From Arbacia lixula (Eukaryota > Echinodermata > Echinoidea > Arbacioida > Arbaciidae): DNA of 64,000 nucleotides. Shown in pieces: positions 32,833 through 57,719 of this stretch. How positions within the stretch are numbered: the first letter of the stretch is position 1; every line of letters begins with the position of its first letter. The DNA is taken from contig OZ022581.1 of the NCBI GenBank assembly GCA_963669155.1, positions 4,353,299-4,417,298 of the forward strand. The letters run 5' to 3'. The notes under the pieces are model-generated. The model was not told the origin of the DNA, made no database searches, and worked only from the letters and a program-made list of their open reading frames with translations. Made by a program: the position numbers and the translations under genes.

Positions 32833-35800
32833 GTATGTCCTGATTTGATTTGTACCCTTCATCTAATTAAGCTGTTTGGCAGTTCTAAAATTCTTTTTTT
32901 TTTTTTTACTGAAGTTTGGGGTTATTTTTTGAAAATATATGCAGGTAAGTAATAATTTAATCTTAAAACACAACGTCATAATGAATTAGATTTAAATGAA
33001 TTTCACTGAATTGCTCCATAGTCAATCCAGAACCATAGTTTGGATTCTAAAATAATTCCTTGCAAATTATTTTTCAGAAAAAGGGTATAAATCTAATCAG
33101 GACATATTTAGTAAAATACTTTGTACATAATCTTTCAATTTTCACACCAGGTTTTTTTTTGTATATATGTTTTAGTTGGTAAATAAGTGGGTTATTTGGA
33201 GAGTGAATAGATCTGGGAAATTACCAAAAGAAAAATACTTGGACAAGAGTGCATATTTCAAATCATTTTAAAAAAAAAAATGCAAATAAATTGTGGCTAA
33301 ATACTGGTTGAAATTTTGAAAATATCTTTAAAACCTGTCAGAGAGCAGACTTATCAATCATGCAAAATAAGTTTAAAAAAAAATATGTGAAATCCTCATC
33401 AACCAATTATGTCATGCTCTGCCACTTGTGATTCTCCAAAAATTGTTTGCAATATTCATTGCATCTCCAATGCATGGGGAGCATGCATATAGACTAACAT
33501 CATTAGGCACTACAAAGCAAATACTATTATAGAGTCTCATTTCACATTGGGCCTTAGGGCTATGGGTTCAATTCCCCATTCAGCCCTTGCTATCTAAAGT
33601 TAATTTGGGTACTCAAGCTCCAAATCTTATTCCCCATATTGGGGAGAAGATAGAGGAAAAATGCCTATCTTTCGAAAGTAAGGTCTTGCAACTAACGATA
33701 GCTTTGTGTGTTAGTGTGGTACATTTTATTCCTCATATTGGGGAAAGGGCATTGGAAAAACACACTGTCCCTCGGATAGGACATTAAATGGAGGTCCCGT
33801 GTGTGGGAGAGCAACACTACGCACGTTAAAGAACCTGCAACACTTCTCGCAAAGAGTAGGGTGAAAACCCGGTGTTTGTGGTGCACGACTGTGGTCAGCT
33901 ATAGTGGCAGTACAACATTTAGTCTAGGAAGGTCATTCAGCACATAGAAACATAAGTTTACAGAAATACAATATATTCCAAAGATTTTTTTTCATGAAAT
34001 CTGGTTCTTCTGGATTTGGATTCAAACCCAAATACGAGCCCTTGCAACTTAAAATCAGCTTTGTGTTTTTGCTCTCAAATTTGTATTCCCCATATTGGGG
34101 AAAGAGCCTGAAATGAAATGAAATGCATTATGACCATAAGTATAGATGAATGAAAGTACAACACTTTGTACAAAGAGTAGGGTGAAACCCTAGTGTTTGG
34201 ATGCAATCAGCATCAGTGGATTCACACAATCTGGTCTAGTTCATGACACCCTATGCACGTGAAAGAACAAATTTCACTTTAAAATTAAAAAAAAAAGAAT
34301 AGGTTGGGACTCAAGTTGTCGACCTCCACGTGGTGAGTCCTGTCAACTGGCGCAAGTCAGGCGAACGACAACATTGGTTTGAAGTGAATATATTTTCAGA
34401 TAAAAATGAACAATACTTAAATGTCTTAACAGACTGGATTGGTACATGTAGACCCTCAATGGTCAAAGCTTGCCTGAGGCAAGTCCCTGTTTGTCCAACT
34501 CCATAGCCCAAAGAGTATGACGAAAACCTGGTGTTAGTGGTACAATCTACAATTAGCTATGAAGGATCTACAGATCTAGTCTTACCAAGTGCACCTGGCA
34601 CTCAGAAAACATATTCATGTATAAATACTTTTACTCAACGAGATATAAACCTACTTGAAAAAAAAAATATTCATAGTAAATATAAGGGAAATAGTTACAC
34701 ACAGTACTAATTCTACTATAGATGTTTCATTGTACATTGCCATAGGTCTACTAACAAACTTAGAAGAGAACCAAAATATCTAAGAATAATAAACCTGAGC
34801 ACTTTTTCAGGGGGGGGGGATTAACTACAAGTTTGAAGGGGTGGCTTAACTCTCATGCATCTCCCCTAGTAGTAAGTCTAATACTGATATGATTCTGTGA
34901 TTTTCAAACAATATTTTTCATTCATTTATGTGTTAAATGGAGAAAATGGATCCATATCGCACATTGGTCGATCATATTTCCTTACAAATATATTGTAAAT
35001 CGTTCATTGGGCGTTTCATCTTCCACGGAAACAACCTCAATTTCGTGTCCGGAGGTGTCTGAAAAAGAAACGGACCAAATTCTTTTTACAATTTGCCATC
35101 CGCTAAATGTTGGTGCCGAGCATATGGGACATCAAAGCATTGTCATGAATGTAGAATGCGTTTGAAATTCATTAGCGTGCTTTAGTAGCCATACAGATGT
35201 TTGAATATATTATGCTTTAGTTTCCTTGCAAGTCGAGTACATGTAACAAATCTGTGCAGTGTCAGATATGTAGTATATACCGAAGCGTTAAAATGCTATT
35301 CTTCTCGACCACCTGACGTCAAGTCGATTTAATGTCCAATTAAGTTTGGCACGTAAAGATAATCATCTATACTATGTCTACTAAAACACTGTCATTAGTC
35401 AACATGACGAAATTAATTTTTGTGCCAAGCTTATCTTTTTTTTTAGTGTTGTTATGGAGAAATAAATGATCTTGCGAAATCAACTTTTCAAAAAGTAATG
35501 TGGTCGTGGTAAAATAAATTATCTTGCCACACTGACTTTAGAAAGATTTATGTCATCATATTGACATGAATGATCTTTCCAAGTCGACTTCTAAAAATGT
35601 TATGTTGATATAGCCATATGAATTATCATGCCAAGTCGTCATGCACTCAAATTATCTATTTAAAACAGAATGTTTGATCATTTTCACTGCCTGAAACGTG
35701 GTCTTGCCAAATGAAATGTGAAATAAAACTATATGAAACATTTCCTTTCAAGTGAAGAATGTTTGATTAATGTCCATCAAAATAATCTTTTTGAGTGTCA

Positions 35801-35929
35801 AAGGCTCACCATGTTTACATCTACTATAGATGATGCCGTGCAGTGTACACATCAATGTGGCTTGCTTGCCTGGGGATGATTTTATTTTTTTTTACAGGAG
35901 ACTTTATGTGATGATATTAACGTGAAATA
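32833..35929. other. Gene-free stretch between kinase and GPI, part 1
   Basis: No coding recognised. ATTCCCCATATTGGGG-like palindromes recur at about 33630, 33730 and 34085. A segment around 33770-33900 (GGAGGTCCCGTGTG, CACGTTAAAGAACC) resembles a dispersed repeat phrase common in marine invertebrates. A repeat at 35098-35220 is shared with 53490-53610, and a loose ~55-60-bp tandem repeat spans 35460-35650. Confidence 0.5.
33285..33290 (+). terminator. Candidate polyadenylation signal for the kinase gene
   Basis: An AATAAA hexamer lies about 450 bp after the kinase stop codon. It is the first canonical hexamer I noticed downstream on that strand. Confidence 0.35.
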
Positions 35930-35939
35930 ACCCCCTGCA

Positions 35940-35950
35940 CACACGCACAT

Positions 35951-35982
<32 letters not shown>

Positions 35983-36000
35983 CACAACACACGCAGACAC
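35940..36000 (+). repeat. CA microsatellite
   Basis: An uninterrupted run of CA dinucleotides of about 30 bp is flanked by imperfect CA-rich DNA. Confidence 0.95.
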
Positions 36001-38781
36001 ATATACACATACCTCCCATCAAACCAAATACATGTCGCCTCCAATGGAATCATTAATTTCCTCAAAATAGCCTTAGCTCTCTTCTAGAACTCTAGTTCTC
36101 CTTAGAACTCTTCGAGTTCATACTACGTTCATTCAGTTCAGTTCATTATATTTTAATATGTGACCCATTTCAGCCAAGGGCTGTTTTTTCAGGGGGGCCG
36201 TGCTCTTACCCCTCATCCGCCCCCTTCACAAAGGTGCCCTTTGCTGTTCCCCTCCCACAACGACAGGCATGCATATCATCTCTTATTGGGCATGGAGAAT
36301 AGATAATCCTGCTCAATCCTCATACCCCTATAATACAAATACCCATCTCTCTACATGTGTGTCCTTCTATAACTAGTGCCCTGTATATGAAAAGCACAAT
36401 TAAATTTGGACTGAGGCATGAACAAGTACACATCACAACACTTTGGAACAAGATGCTTGGGATGAATATAAATCTCTATTCATTCTTGAAAACTGCATCA
36501 TTCAATGATCTTTGAATATCATGATGAACAATTTTACAAAAATCCATTATTATATACTATATCATCTATTTGTTGTGCAAAAATATGCATATTTTGTGTA
36601 GGTATTCAAGGTGCCTGGACTAGAGGGTGATTAATTTATGTCATAAGAGAGTAAATATTAACACATCAAATTCCATTCTATATTCTGTATGTTAATAAGA
36701 TATCCCTGTCTACTGGAATATCAACAAACTGTTAACTGAGATTCGTGGAAACTTCTTATGTTAGTGGCATAAGATTGAATATAGATTCATCTCTTCATTT
36801 CTTTCTTTCCTTGCCCCATGAGTGGGTCGAATATAAAAAAAATACAACCATGTGGCATTACCAAGATTGCTAAAAAGTGTCATTCGTTAGGATACTCTCA
36901 CCATGAAAAGAACATGTTCTACAACGGGTTTGTATGCCAGAGTAAGAGAAACATGGGTATCATGGTTGCTCGGACAGAAGTAGCTGATGCTATGTCACAT
37001 AAACCTTTGCAGTGTTCAATACTCAGGCTGTACCGAATTTTATGGAAATGACCGGAGCATTATTTACACCTAAGAAGAAGTTTGTGACATAACCTTTGAG
37101 CAAAACGTTCATACCGATTATGTTAACTTTTGGACTGAGCTATGCATGTATCTTTCAGTCTGGCCTCCCTCTGCAATGTTCTCATCTTTATACTCACATC
37201 AAAAGTACAAATTTAATATTTAAAGACTCACACATGGCAGATATTGAAATGCATTGTAAACTCCTTGTAATCCTACAGACCTTTAGTTGTCACATAGTTT
37301 TTAAAGGTCATAACACTTTTCCCCTTCTTTTATATGAATAACTTCAAACATAAACAACACTAATATTAGCACCTGTAAATAATTTTTCAATTGACTAATA
37401 CTTATGGTTTTCCTACCACATCACTATTTTCTTGACTGCTTTTACAATCAACAGTAATCTTCTTTGAAACAGAAAGGTCTTGATGAGCATCTGTGAAGGT
37501 ATCAAACTGATATAGCCTCCAAACTAAGAAACAAACATCCTTTTCTACACAGGTCTATCATATAGATCTCTAAATAACAGTTGAATTCAATTCAAGCTAT
37601 AAACTCACAACATGACCATGATATCATTTGAGTAGGGACATATCACAGTCAATCACACATAGATTAATGTATTCATATTACTGTCCACATCTATATGTAG
37701 TTAAAGTACTGACTTTTTCTTACAACAACATCTTTAGAGAAATACATATTTAAGCAGAGCAGTAATTAAAAAGATGAAGAACTCTCTATTTTCAAACAAT
37801 ATACACATATAGATTCCAATCAACCAAACGGCCAATAAAAATTTACCTCTATAGCTCAGTCATATTTAAGAGCATGTCAACATCAAAGTTGAGCGTTGAC
37901 ACCGGCCTTCAGATTTCTGAAAGAAACAACAATGATTTGGCAGTTTTTTCTCCTACCTTAAGTCATTCAAATTCAGCCTAAGTGACTTATGTCATAAATA
38001 GACAAGATATATCTGTTTTCATACTGATTTTATAAATGTCTGCGCTATTTCTTTGTTTTTACAAAATGTTCATTTTCCGGATGACATTGGGAAGATAAGC
38101 TATGAAAACACTGAAATCATGAATACCTCACAAAATCAAGACAAATGCACACCTATTAAAGTACAAGCCACGCACATTGACTAGCCATTACTGACACAGT
38201 CGTACAAAGTGACAAATGGAACGAGTAACATGGGAAAGACTGGTACATCTGATAGAACACACAAAAAAACAGACTTTACTCCTTATAATGGAAGAAGAGT
38301 TCCTTACCTGTTATCTCTGTCATATTGCGCTAGGTCTGTTTATAAACTACTATGAAATTGCACTCTCGTCTCACATAATGTAAGGTATATGACCAACACA
38401 GCAGTATTGCTGTAGCACGATTAATACGATTAATGTTAAATGCACTATACAAGATCTGAACACTTTTCTATTATTTCTATCGTACCATAACCAAACTGGA
38501 AACCATCCCAGTATTGCTTTCATATGTTTAGTGAAATATGCACTTTTCAGGAACCTAATCTTTTCATATAAACTATGGGTCTGATGAAGAAAATATATTG
38601 AAGACTTGCTTGAGGAGGCTAATTTTCAAGTCTCATATAATGAACTAAAACATCCTCATACTACGCATAACACCCTGTGAGAGTTGCAAGTTTTTCAGAG
38701 ATTTTTTTTTTTGCAGTGTGGGTGCTAAATTGCCCTAATATTTTTCTGTGGCCTGATATCTATGACGGTGCACCCACTCGC
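36001..38781. other. Gene-free stretch between kinase and GPI, part 2
   Basis: No exon, RNA gene or repeat array recognised. The part next to 38781 is presumably GPI 3' UTR. Confidence 0.4.
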
Positions 38782-50722
<11,941 letters not shown>

Positions 50723-51010
50723 TGCGGAGATGTTGAGCTCAAAATTATACACGGAAGTAAAGACTTTCAGACTCTCAGACTCGGTCAAGCACAAACAGGA
50801 GCTGCAGTGTTGAGTGTACGTGCGTATGCAACAGTACTGAGCGTAGCTCGGTCTGCCGCACCGGCCCTGGGACAAAGTTGACCCAACCCCCAAACGTACC
50901 TGGCTCGCACGGGGCACGGCCGGGCTGGGCTGGTCTAGCTCACCACGGGGGCGCGTCGTGCATCGATGCATACAATCGGCAATGGTATTACAGATTTCTG
51001 CCATTCATTG
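50723..51010 (-). promoter_or_regulatory. Likely GPI 5' UTR / promoter-proximal region
   Basis: This stretch directly precedes the GPI start codon and is clearly more GC- and CpG-rich than its surroundings, as expected for a housekeeping 5' end. The GPI frame is open through it, with an upstream ATG at 51004. The extra residues have no family counterpart, so I treat it as untranslated. No TATA box is evident. Confidence 0.45.
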
Positions 51011-51169
51011 ATCAGCTCGTGTGATTTTTGTGGTACAGCGCCAGCTATGCGCTACATGTGAAAAAATCAGACATTGGGCCATTGGCAGAATAGTTTCACT
51101 GATCTCTAGTGGGGAGATCAGTGGTTTAAACAACATTTAGAATTTTACTTTTCACGCCTACTTTGAGCT

Positions 51170-52640
51170 ATTTTAACCACAATTAAGCTTCCTGTCAATT
51201 AAATCGAACGCTTTTTTATAATCAATAAAGGCACAACATAAACGTTTTTTTTTCGGTAAGTAAAAATCGATGATAGTTTTCAAAACAAATACATGATCAA
51301 CGGTTGAGTTTGTTGAACGGAATCCAGCTTGTTCCTCACCTAATGTATGATGACTATTGAGAAAACTAGTAATTCTGTTATTCAAGACTGGGGTAAACAG
51401 TTTACCAAGGCAACTCAGCAAGGTGATTCCTCCATAATTATCAGGATTTTTATTTTTACCCTTATTCTTAAAAATCGGTATACCAACTCTAGAGAGCACA
51501 ATTTTACTATCTCAAACTATATTGAAGAAATCGACAATGACCCTCCGCATTTAAAAAAAGACAGTTTTTCAACAAAACAGTTTCTGATGAAATCGTTACC
51601 ACAAGCTTTGGCATTTTTTAATTGATTAAACAATAATTTAACCTCTTTCAAAGTTATGGATTCATTTAGGCAATCGTTTTGTGTTGTCACATTAACAGCA
51701 TCCACAGTCATCCTGTCCACTGAACCCAGAGATTTAAAATGCTGCACAAGATCATTTAAAGAAACATTTATTGCACCTTTAGTCTGACGACCATAATTGT
51801 TTAATAAATCCCAGTACGCTTTAGGGTTACCATTTTTAAGGACCGTAAAGAATCATTCATATCTTTATCATCCTTTCATCTTTTGTACCTTAGTAATTGT
51901 TTATATTTTTACTTGCCAAAAGAAAGTCATGTTGTAAAACGTCAATATCTGACACTTGAACATCTAATCTTTTACGTAACTGTTTTTTTCCCTGCTAAGC
52001 CTATTCTTTAAATTAAGATACTCTTTGCGGGCAACATCACACTCAGCATCAAACCATAACTTTGAAGAAGTCACATTATGATGTTGTTTATGATTCTTAA
52101 CTGCCTTAACTTAACTGATTGTTTCCATTTACAGATATCTTGTGCAGCCTGCAGAAATGACTGGCAAATTTCAGAAAAGCAATTATCTACCAATTCCTGA
52201 CTGATTTTCAATTCAATTCATGAGAAACAATATCATAATCAATTGTGCTACAACCCCCGTTCTTGTTGTAACATGTGCAATTTCCAACACCACTATCATC
52301 ACCCAACCGTCCATTGACGATGACAAGACCTAAACTTTTATACAAATCAATTAAACGACATCCATTATTATTTACCTTAACGTCCATACTTTGACGAGTA
52401 GTGGGCACATATTAAGGTAACATATAAGAATCATGAAACTTAAAACCAAAGAGGTCAGATACAACAATATCATCATTATCTAAGTAATCCGAGAGTAATC
52501 CCTGTACGGACATTGAATTTGCTTTTAATGTCAATGAAATCCTGAACCAAACAATCAATTTATACCTCATAGTTATGATTATTGAGCCTTCACACGGAAT
52601 AACCGCACCAAATACAAACTCGAAGCCTAGGACTTTGCTA
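51170..52640 (-). pseudogene. Decayed non-LTR retrotransposon (endonuclease, linker and RT fragments)
   Basis: Minus-strand fragments are in the expected order. At 52408-52208 an endonuclease-like piece reads LYKSLGLVIVNGRLGDD and STIDYDIVS. At 51747-51517 the linker contains LLFNQLKNAKACGND. At 51499-51173 the reverse transcriptase start reads DNYGGITLLSCLGKLF, GEEQAGFR and CCAFIDYKKAFD. Frames are interrupted between the pieces, so the element is dead. It sits just upstream of the GPI promoter, in the same orientation as GPI. Confidence 0.85.
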
Positions 52641-53033
52641 TTAATTTTGACCCAAAATAATTGACGGGGAAATGGTTACCATGTTATTATTTATGAGCTG
52701 TGGAAAGCAATAAACAATTTTAAGTAAACTAAACTAAAGCGAAACATCGATATGGGACGTCTGCTAAATGTTCCGGAACAGTTTAGTTAAAGGGCCTTTT
52801 CATCTTCTAGAGTTGAGGATTCCGTACCAATTCTATATTTAAGGAAGATATAAGGAAGTTTAAAATCTGGTTAAATTTAAGATTACTGTAGATTACTGAT
52901 CGGGAACTTAGCCTATGGACTTTCGTGCAGGGAATGAAAAGTTATGCAGTCTTTTATTAATTATTCGGGGGCCTATGTACTAGGCTTGGAGTAATAATGC
53001 TAAATATGTTACTAATTGCGGATAATTGGCTAG

Positions 53034-53150
53034 TAATAATCGTTTGTCTCGCATTACGGACTCGAAAAAGATCACGACGTTTCGTGCGCCGGCTGCAACA
53101 CTTCGTCAAGTGTGATACAAAATAATCACGCGAGACAAACGATTATCACG
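53034..53150. mobile_element. Small foldback element
   Basis: TAATCGTTTGTCTCGC at about 53037 is mirrored by GCGAGACAAACGATTA near 53132. In between lies a segment with ACACTTGACGAAGTGT and CACGAAACGTCGTGAT on the minus strand. Confidence 0.6.
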
Positions 53151-53489
53151 AGCCATAATTATGTTTGGATTGTTTGTGTAATTTGCTGTGAATTGGTCAT
53201 AATTTTGTCTGACATTGAAACTGATTGTGGGAAATGTCTTGAAGAAAATTCGCAGGGGAAAACCGCTAGCTGCAAAAAGAAAAGAAGACCCCGTAGGCCT
53301 ATAAATAGATAACAACAAATTAATAGTCTCTCCGTTCATTCATCATTCCACATCCATAAATAGAAGAGAGACGAGAACAGGATCTTTAACCGAGGGCCCT
53401 TAACTTTCTCAAAAATTGCAAAATAATGTAATAAGAAACGCAGCTTCAACAGATAAAATAGCCGGGCATTAAAGATATTTCTTTCCTAG

Positions 53490-53610
53490 TTGACATCAGC
53501 TCAATGTCGGTGCTGAGCATGGGACATTGATCAAAGCATTGTAGTAATTGTGGAATGCTTTTGAAATTCATTAGCACGCTTTGATGTTTGAATGTATTAT
53601 TGTTTCTCCG
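53490..53610 (+). repeat. Dispersed repeat shared with 35098-35220
   Basis: The phrases GGACAT, CAAAGCATTGT and TTTGAAATTCATTAGC and a following GATGTTTGAAT occur in the same order in both places. Confidence 0.75.
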
Positions 53611-55840
53611 TCTTAACACCTCCCTGGTATGATCATGATCACGAAAATAATGGTACAGTTAGCGCACACCAGTTGTTGCTATGTTGGGCAATCTTAGGGC
53701 GGACATAGCTAATTTCTTTAACTGAGTTTGGAAAAAAAAAACAATCTGCATAAAATTATTGTTACACCTTCAGCAGAAGAATACAATAAGCATTATTACA
53801 TTTTATATGAATTATGATAATTGTGATTGTTTTTTTTTTTTTCCATTGAGAGAGAAACATGCAGGCCTCATCAGCATTTTAAAAACAAATGCTTGTAAAC
53901 GAAGGAAACAAAAAAGCCGAATAGAGACAATTTGCATAGATTGTGAAGTTTTGTAGCTGCAGGGCTAAGCGCCTCAACATTATCCTGGATCTAGAAGATC
54001 TGGAAAGAGACATTTCAACGTCTAATCAGGCCAGACACTATCCCTTATTAATACTCATTCAGTGAAACAAAAAACAAACAAAAACAAATCACCTTATATT
54101 TGGCTACTTAAAAGATATAAACCGCGAGCTTCGGAGCAATTTATCGCATCTACTGTCGTACAATCATACCATACGTGGGCGGTGCTTGGCCTATTTTGTA
54201 CACAACACGCGCCATTACACTATGAACGAATTTCCCATTGAACTACGTGTAAAATACTGTTTGTGCGTCTATCATCACGGCGAAATGCGAAATTTTCTCA
54301 GCTGGTTTCTGAGAAAAATTACCAGATAATTGTAAGTCTGAATTCTGCAATATCCATTGAATGTGTATCTTTCGAATTTGTCGTATTACTATTGCATTTC
54401 AACTTGTTTAGAAAAAAATCACTCTAAATCAAATGTGAACTAAGGCAATCATAAAGAAAGAATGCATTCTGATTTTTATGTTGTTGTGAAAACTGAATTA
54501 TGAGTCGAGTTCGAGTTGTGTGTTTTGTGAACGTGGTCATGGTGGTGAATCGATGTAAATTTGTCCTACTGCTGTGTTTTTATGCAGACTGATCATTAGT
54601 CTAAACTGTGGCTTTGCTATTTAAGCTTCGACTTGATTTGTACAGTTTAAGTTTATGTTGGATCCAATGTAGTTGTGGCATTTACATGTGATTAGTCATT
54701 GACTTCAGTTTGGTAGAATACCACGTTAGAGACGAAGGTACACTGATCATTGGTTGGTGTTGACTGTTGTAAGGCTATTGGCCCATTCTCACTTTGGTCT
54801 TTACTTGAGAAGTTGAGGCACTAGCAAAAATGCGTACATGCATTAGACGCAATGGTAAGTATATGCTGTAGCTGTAGTGTAGCTGCTTTACTGCATCAAG
54901 TATCATCTAGTATCATGCGTGAGACTGCAGAATCACAATTGCCACAACAAAATTTTCTCCAAAATTCTTGCTGTGCACCTGCTCCATGATTGCTTCGGTC
55001 ACTGACTGGAGATGTCAGTTTGATCGCGTGGTGCATGCCTTCAGCACTACATCATGCATGTTCCGAGAAAATACAATCAAAATGAAGACAATCTTATTAT
55101 TGAAGTTCATGGCAGTCCCTTTTTTTTTCTAGGGTAGCCTCAAAGAAAATAGAATTCTGCTGTTAAGAGTCCACTTCAAACATAAAACACATAAACAACC
55201 AAACTACAACTTGTTTTCTTTTTTTTCTCTTTCTAATCACCAAGTCACTATAAAATTGAACGCAAATTCGATCAAGAAATACACGTAAATGGAGACACAC
55301 ATTTTCAAGGATGAATATTGACAGGCTGATTGTTTTCCCCTGAAAATACCTTTATTAGGAAGTATTGATCTTCAGACTTACTTGAAATTGAGGCTATCTA
55401 GACCTCTCGATCTAGGTCTAAGATGTATTGTCAAAATTATGATTAAAATTATTTTGAGTAGGCTAGTCCAAACAATTCCTGATATGATGTTAAAATGTTC
55501 AGGGTAAAGCTCCCAGCCTGTCAATTTTTGTTTGAAAATGTATGTCTCCTTAATTACCTCAGTGTTTACGTCTATTATCAATGGGCTCTTCCTGATTGCA
55601 TTTGTCTAAAAATGTTATGGAAACTTGGTGATTTGGGGAAAAAAAATGGAAGTTGCTTGCTAGTTCATGTGTGTTCTTTGTTTAAAGTGGACTCTTGATT
55701 CCGGATTTCTATTTTCTTTGAGGCTCTTGTAGATGTTTAATTGAAATTTTAGTCCGAAAAAGTTGACTGCTCTCGACTTAAAAAATAAGTGTCTTCATTT
55801 TGATCATATTTACACTGGTCTCACATGATGTAGTGCTGGG
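53611..55840. other. Gene-free stretch
   Basis: No coding, RNA gene or clear repeat was recognised. Confidence 0.4.
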
Positions 55841-56032
55841 GGGGGGGGGGGGGGGGGGCGTTTCATGAAAGTTGTCAGAACTGACAAGTTGTCTTTCTCC
55901 GACAGTTACCATAGTAACAGTCAGAGGCTAGTGCCTCTCAGCCAATCAAAACTGAGGATTTCCTTGAAATTGTTGCTACTGACTATTTAGTCAGTGCTGA
56001 CAACTTTCATGAAATGCCCCCCTGTGCGCATC
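55841..56032. mobile_element. MITE with GGGGGGCGTTTCATGAAAGT ends
   Basis: The left end CATTTCATGAAAGTTGTCAG-like sequence is mirrored on the right by CTGACAACTTTCATGAAATG, and CCCCCC closes it. A G run of about 19 bp marks the left border. Confidence 0.8.
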
Positions 56033-56649
56033 AATCTGGCATGTTCAGACGGCGACCGAAGCAATCACTCAGCGGATGCACAGCAAGAATTTCACAGAAA
56101 ACAAGATTTTGACATTTATCAAATAGTGTGAATTTTTGCAGCTTAACATTTCAAAAGACGATTCTGTAGTCCCACTCATACATACATTTACCATTTCATT
56201 CTAATACGCTTTTTTGCTAGTGCAAGGAGTACAGTACATGTACGTACAACGGTACATGATGATCTTATGTTCCTGTATGATTTTTATTGGCCTTTGCTTG
56301 GCCACTTAATGGAAAAGGATATGAATTGAAGGAGTGAGATAAAAATAACTCAACAGGAAAGCACCTCAGGTTTGTCTAGTTTACTGTCCAATGCCAATAA
56401 TGTTGGGTGGTTTAACACCACATTAGGCTCCCATCAACAAGCACTGGAAAATGTTTGAGATTCATTGTGCCGTACAGCATTTTCTTCCATATTCCTTGAT
56501 CCCGTATATACATTTGTTTTTAGTTTTGGGAATGGACAAGTCCTACGCCTTGCATTTCGGCACATGCTGAATCTAAGAGGCACTTTACTGACAGTGTTTA
56601 TTGCCAATTTTTGCTGATATATCTTCTGAAGTGACATCCCTTACAGAAA

Positions 56650-57120
56650 TCCAAGCTTGCAACAAGCTTGCAACAAGCTTGCGGTGAGCTTGCAGCAATC
56701 TTAATAAGCGTGCGTTCACAAATTTAAGATTGCAGACCTTGCTTGCAATCTTGCTGCAAGCTAACCGCAAGCTTGCAGCGAGCTTTCAGGGCCCGAGGTT
56801 GCACCCTGCAAGCTTGCAGCGAGCTTGCAGGGCCCAAGGTTGCAACCTGCAAGCTTGCAGCGAGCTTGCAGGGCCCAAGGTTGCAACCTGCAAGCTCGCA
56901 GCAAGCTTGCGGGATCCGAAGTTGCACCCTGCAAGCTCGCAGCAAGCTTGCAAGACTGGACGTCATATCCTGCAAACTTGCTGCGAGCTTGCAGGCCTCA
57001 TGTTCCGCAAGCTTGCAGGGTGCAACCTCGGGACCTGCAAGTTGGCAGGACTCAATCTTAGGTTCTGCAAACTTGCAGACTTGCAGGACATGTGTTCTGT
57101 ACTAGTAACCTTATTCCTCT
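56650..57120 (+). repeat. 41-bp minisatellite based on GCAAGCTTGC
   Basis: CTGCAAGCTTGCAGCGAGCT recurs at 56806, 56847, 56888, 56929 and 56970, exactly 41 bp apart, with eroded copies on both sides. All long frames here are repeat translations. Confidence 0.95.
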
Positions 57121-57719
57121 AAGCTTGCTGGACATAAACATGGTTACACACGTACGCTTGTAAATATTTATGTAAATATAAGGCCCATAAGCACCACAAT
57201 TGCACCCTGTAAATTAACACAGTACATTACTTGATAAATGTTAGCACATGACACTAATTCATGCATACGCCCCAAAAGTGTCAAATCATATTTAATCATT
57301 TCAAGCCCCTTTCTTTTTAAATCTTAACCAAATCTTGAGTGTTTTAATAATGAAACTAGACAATATACAGACACTAACAACTTATTGTTCTGACCCTTGC
57401 CAGAACTCAACATCACCTATATAGCTGAGTTAAAACAGATATTCATCTGATATCCATCCCTTGCCATAGATATGCAGTTTTGAAAATATTCTAATTATCT
57501 TCATTTAGATAGAGGTCACATGTAAAAGACATGGAACTTAACATTAATATATGACGAATGCATGCCTAGATGCCGACCAAGACCAAAAGGTAAACAATTA
57601 TTGCATTAAAGATAATGTTGATATATTTTTGCCTGTATTCAGTTTACATTTCAGTGTACATTACCATTGTGGTCCAAATCAAGATACATTATTGTTTGTT
57701 GTGGCCACCCAGGTCAAAA

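Noticed and set aside
36818..37341. Two short plus-strand frames between kinase and GPI
   Set aside because: They have no homology, no splice signals in phase and AT-rich composition.
56730..57122. Three overlapping plus-strand frames with LQACSELAG-type repeats
   Set aside because: The 41-bp minisatellite lacks stops in several frames; the peptides are by-products of the repeat.
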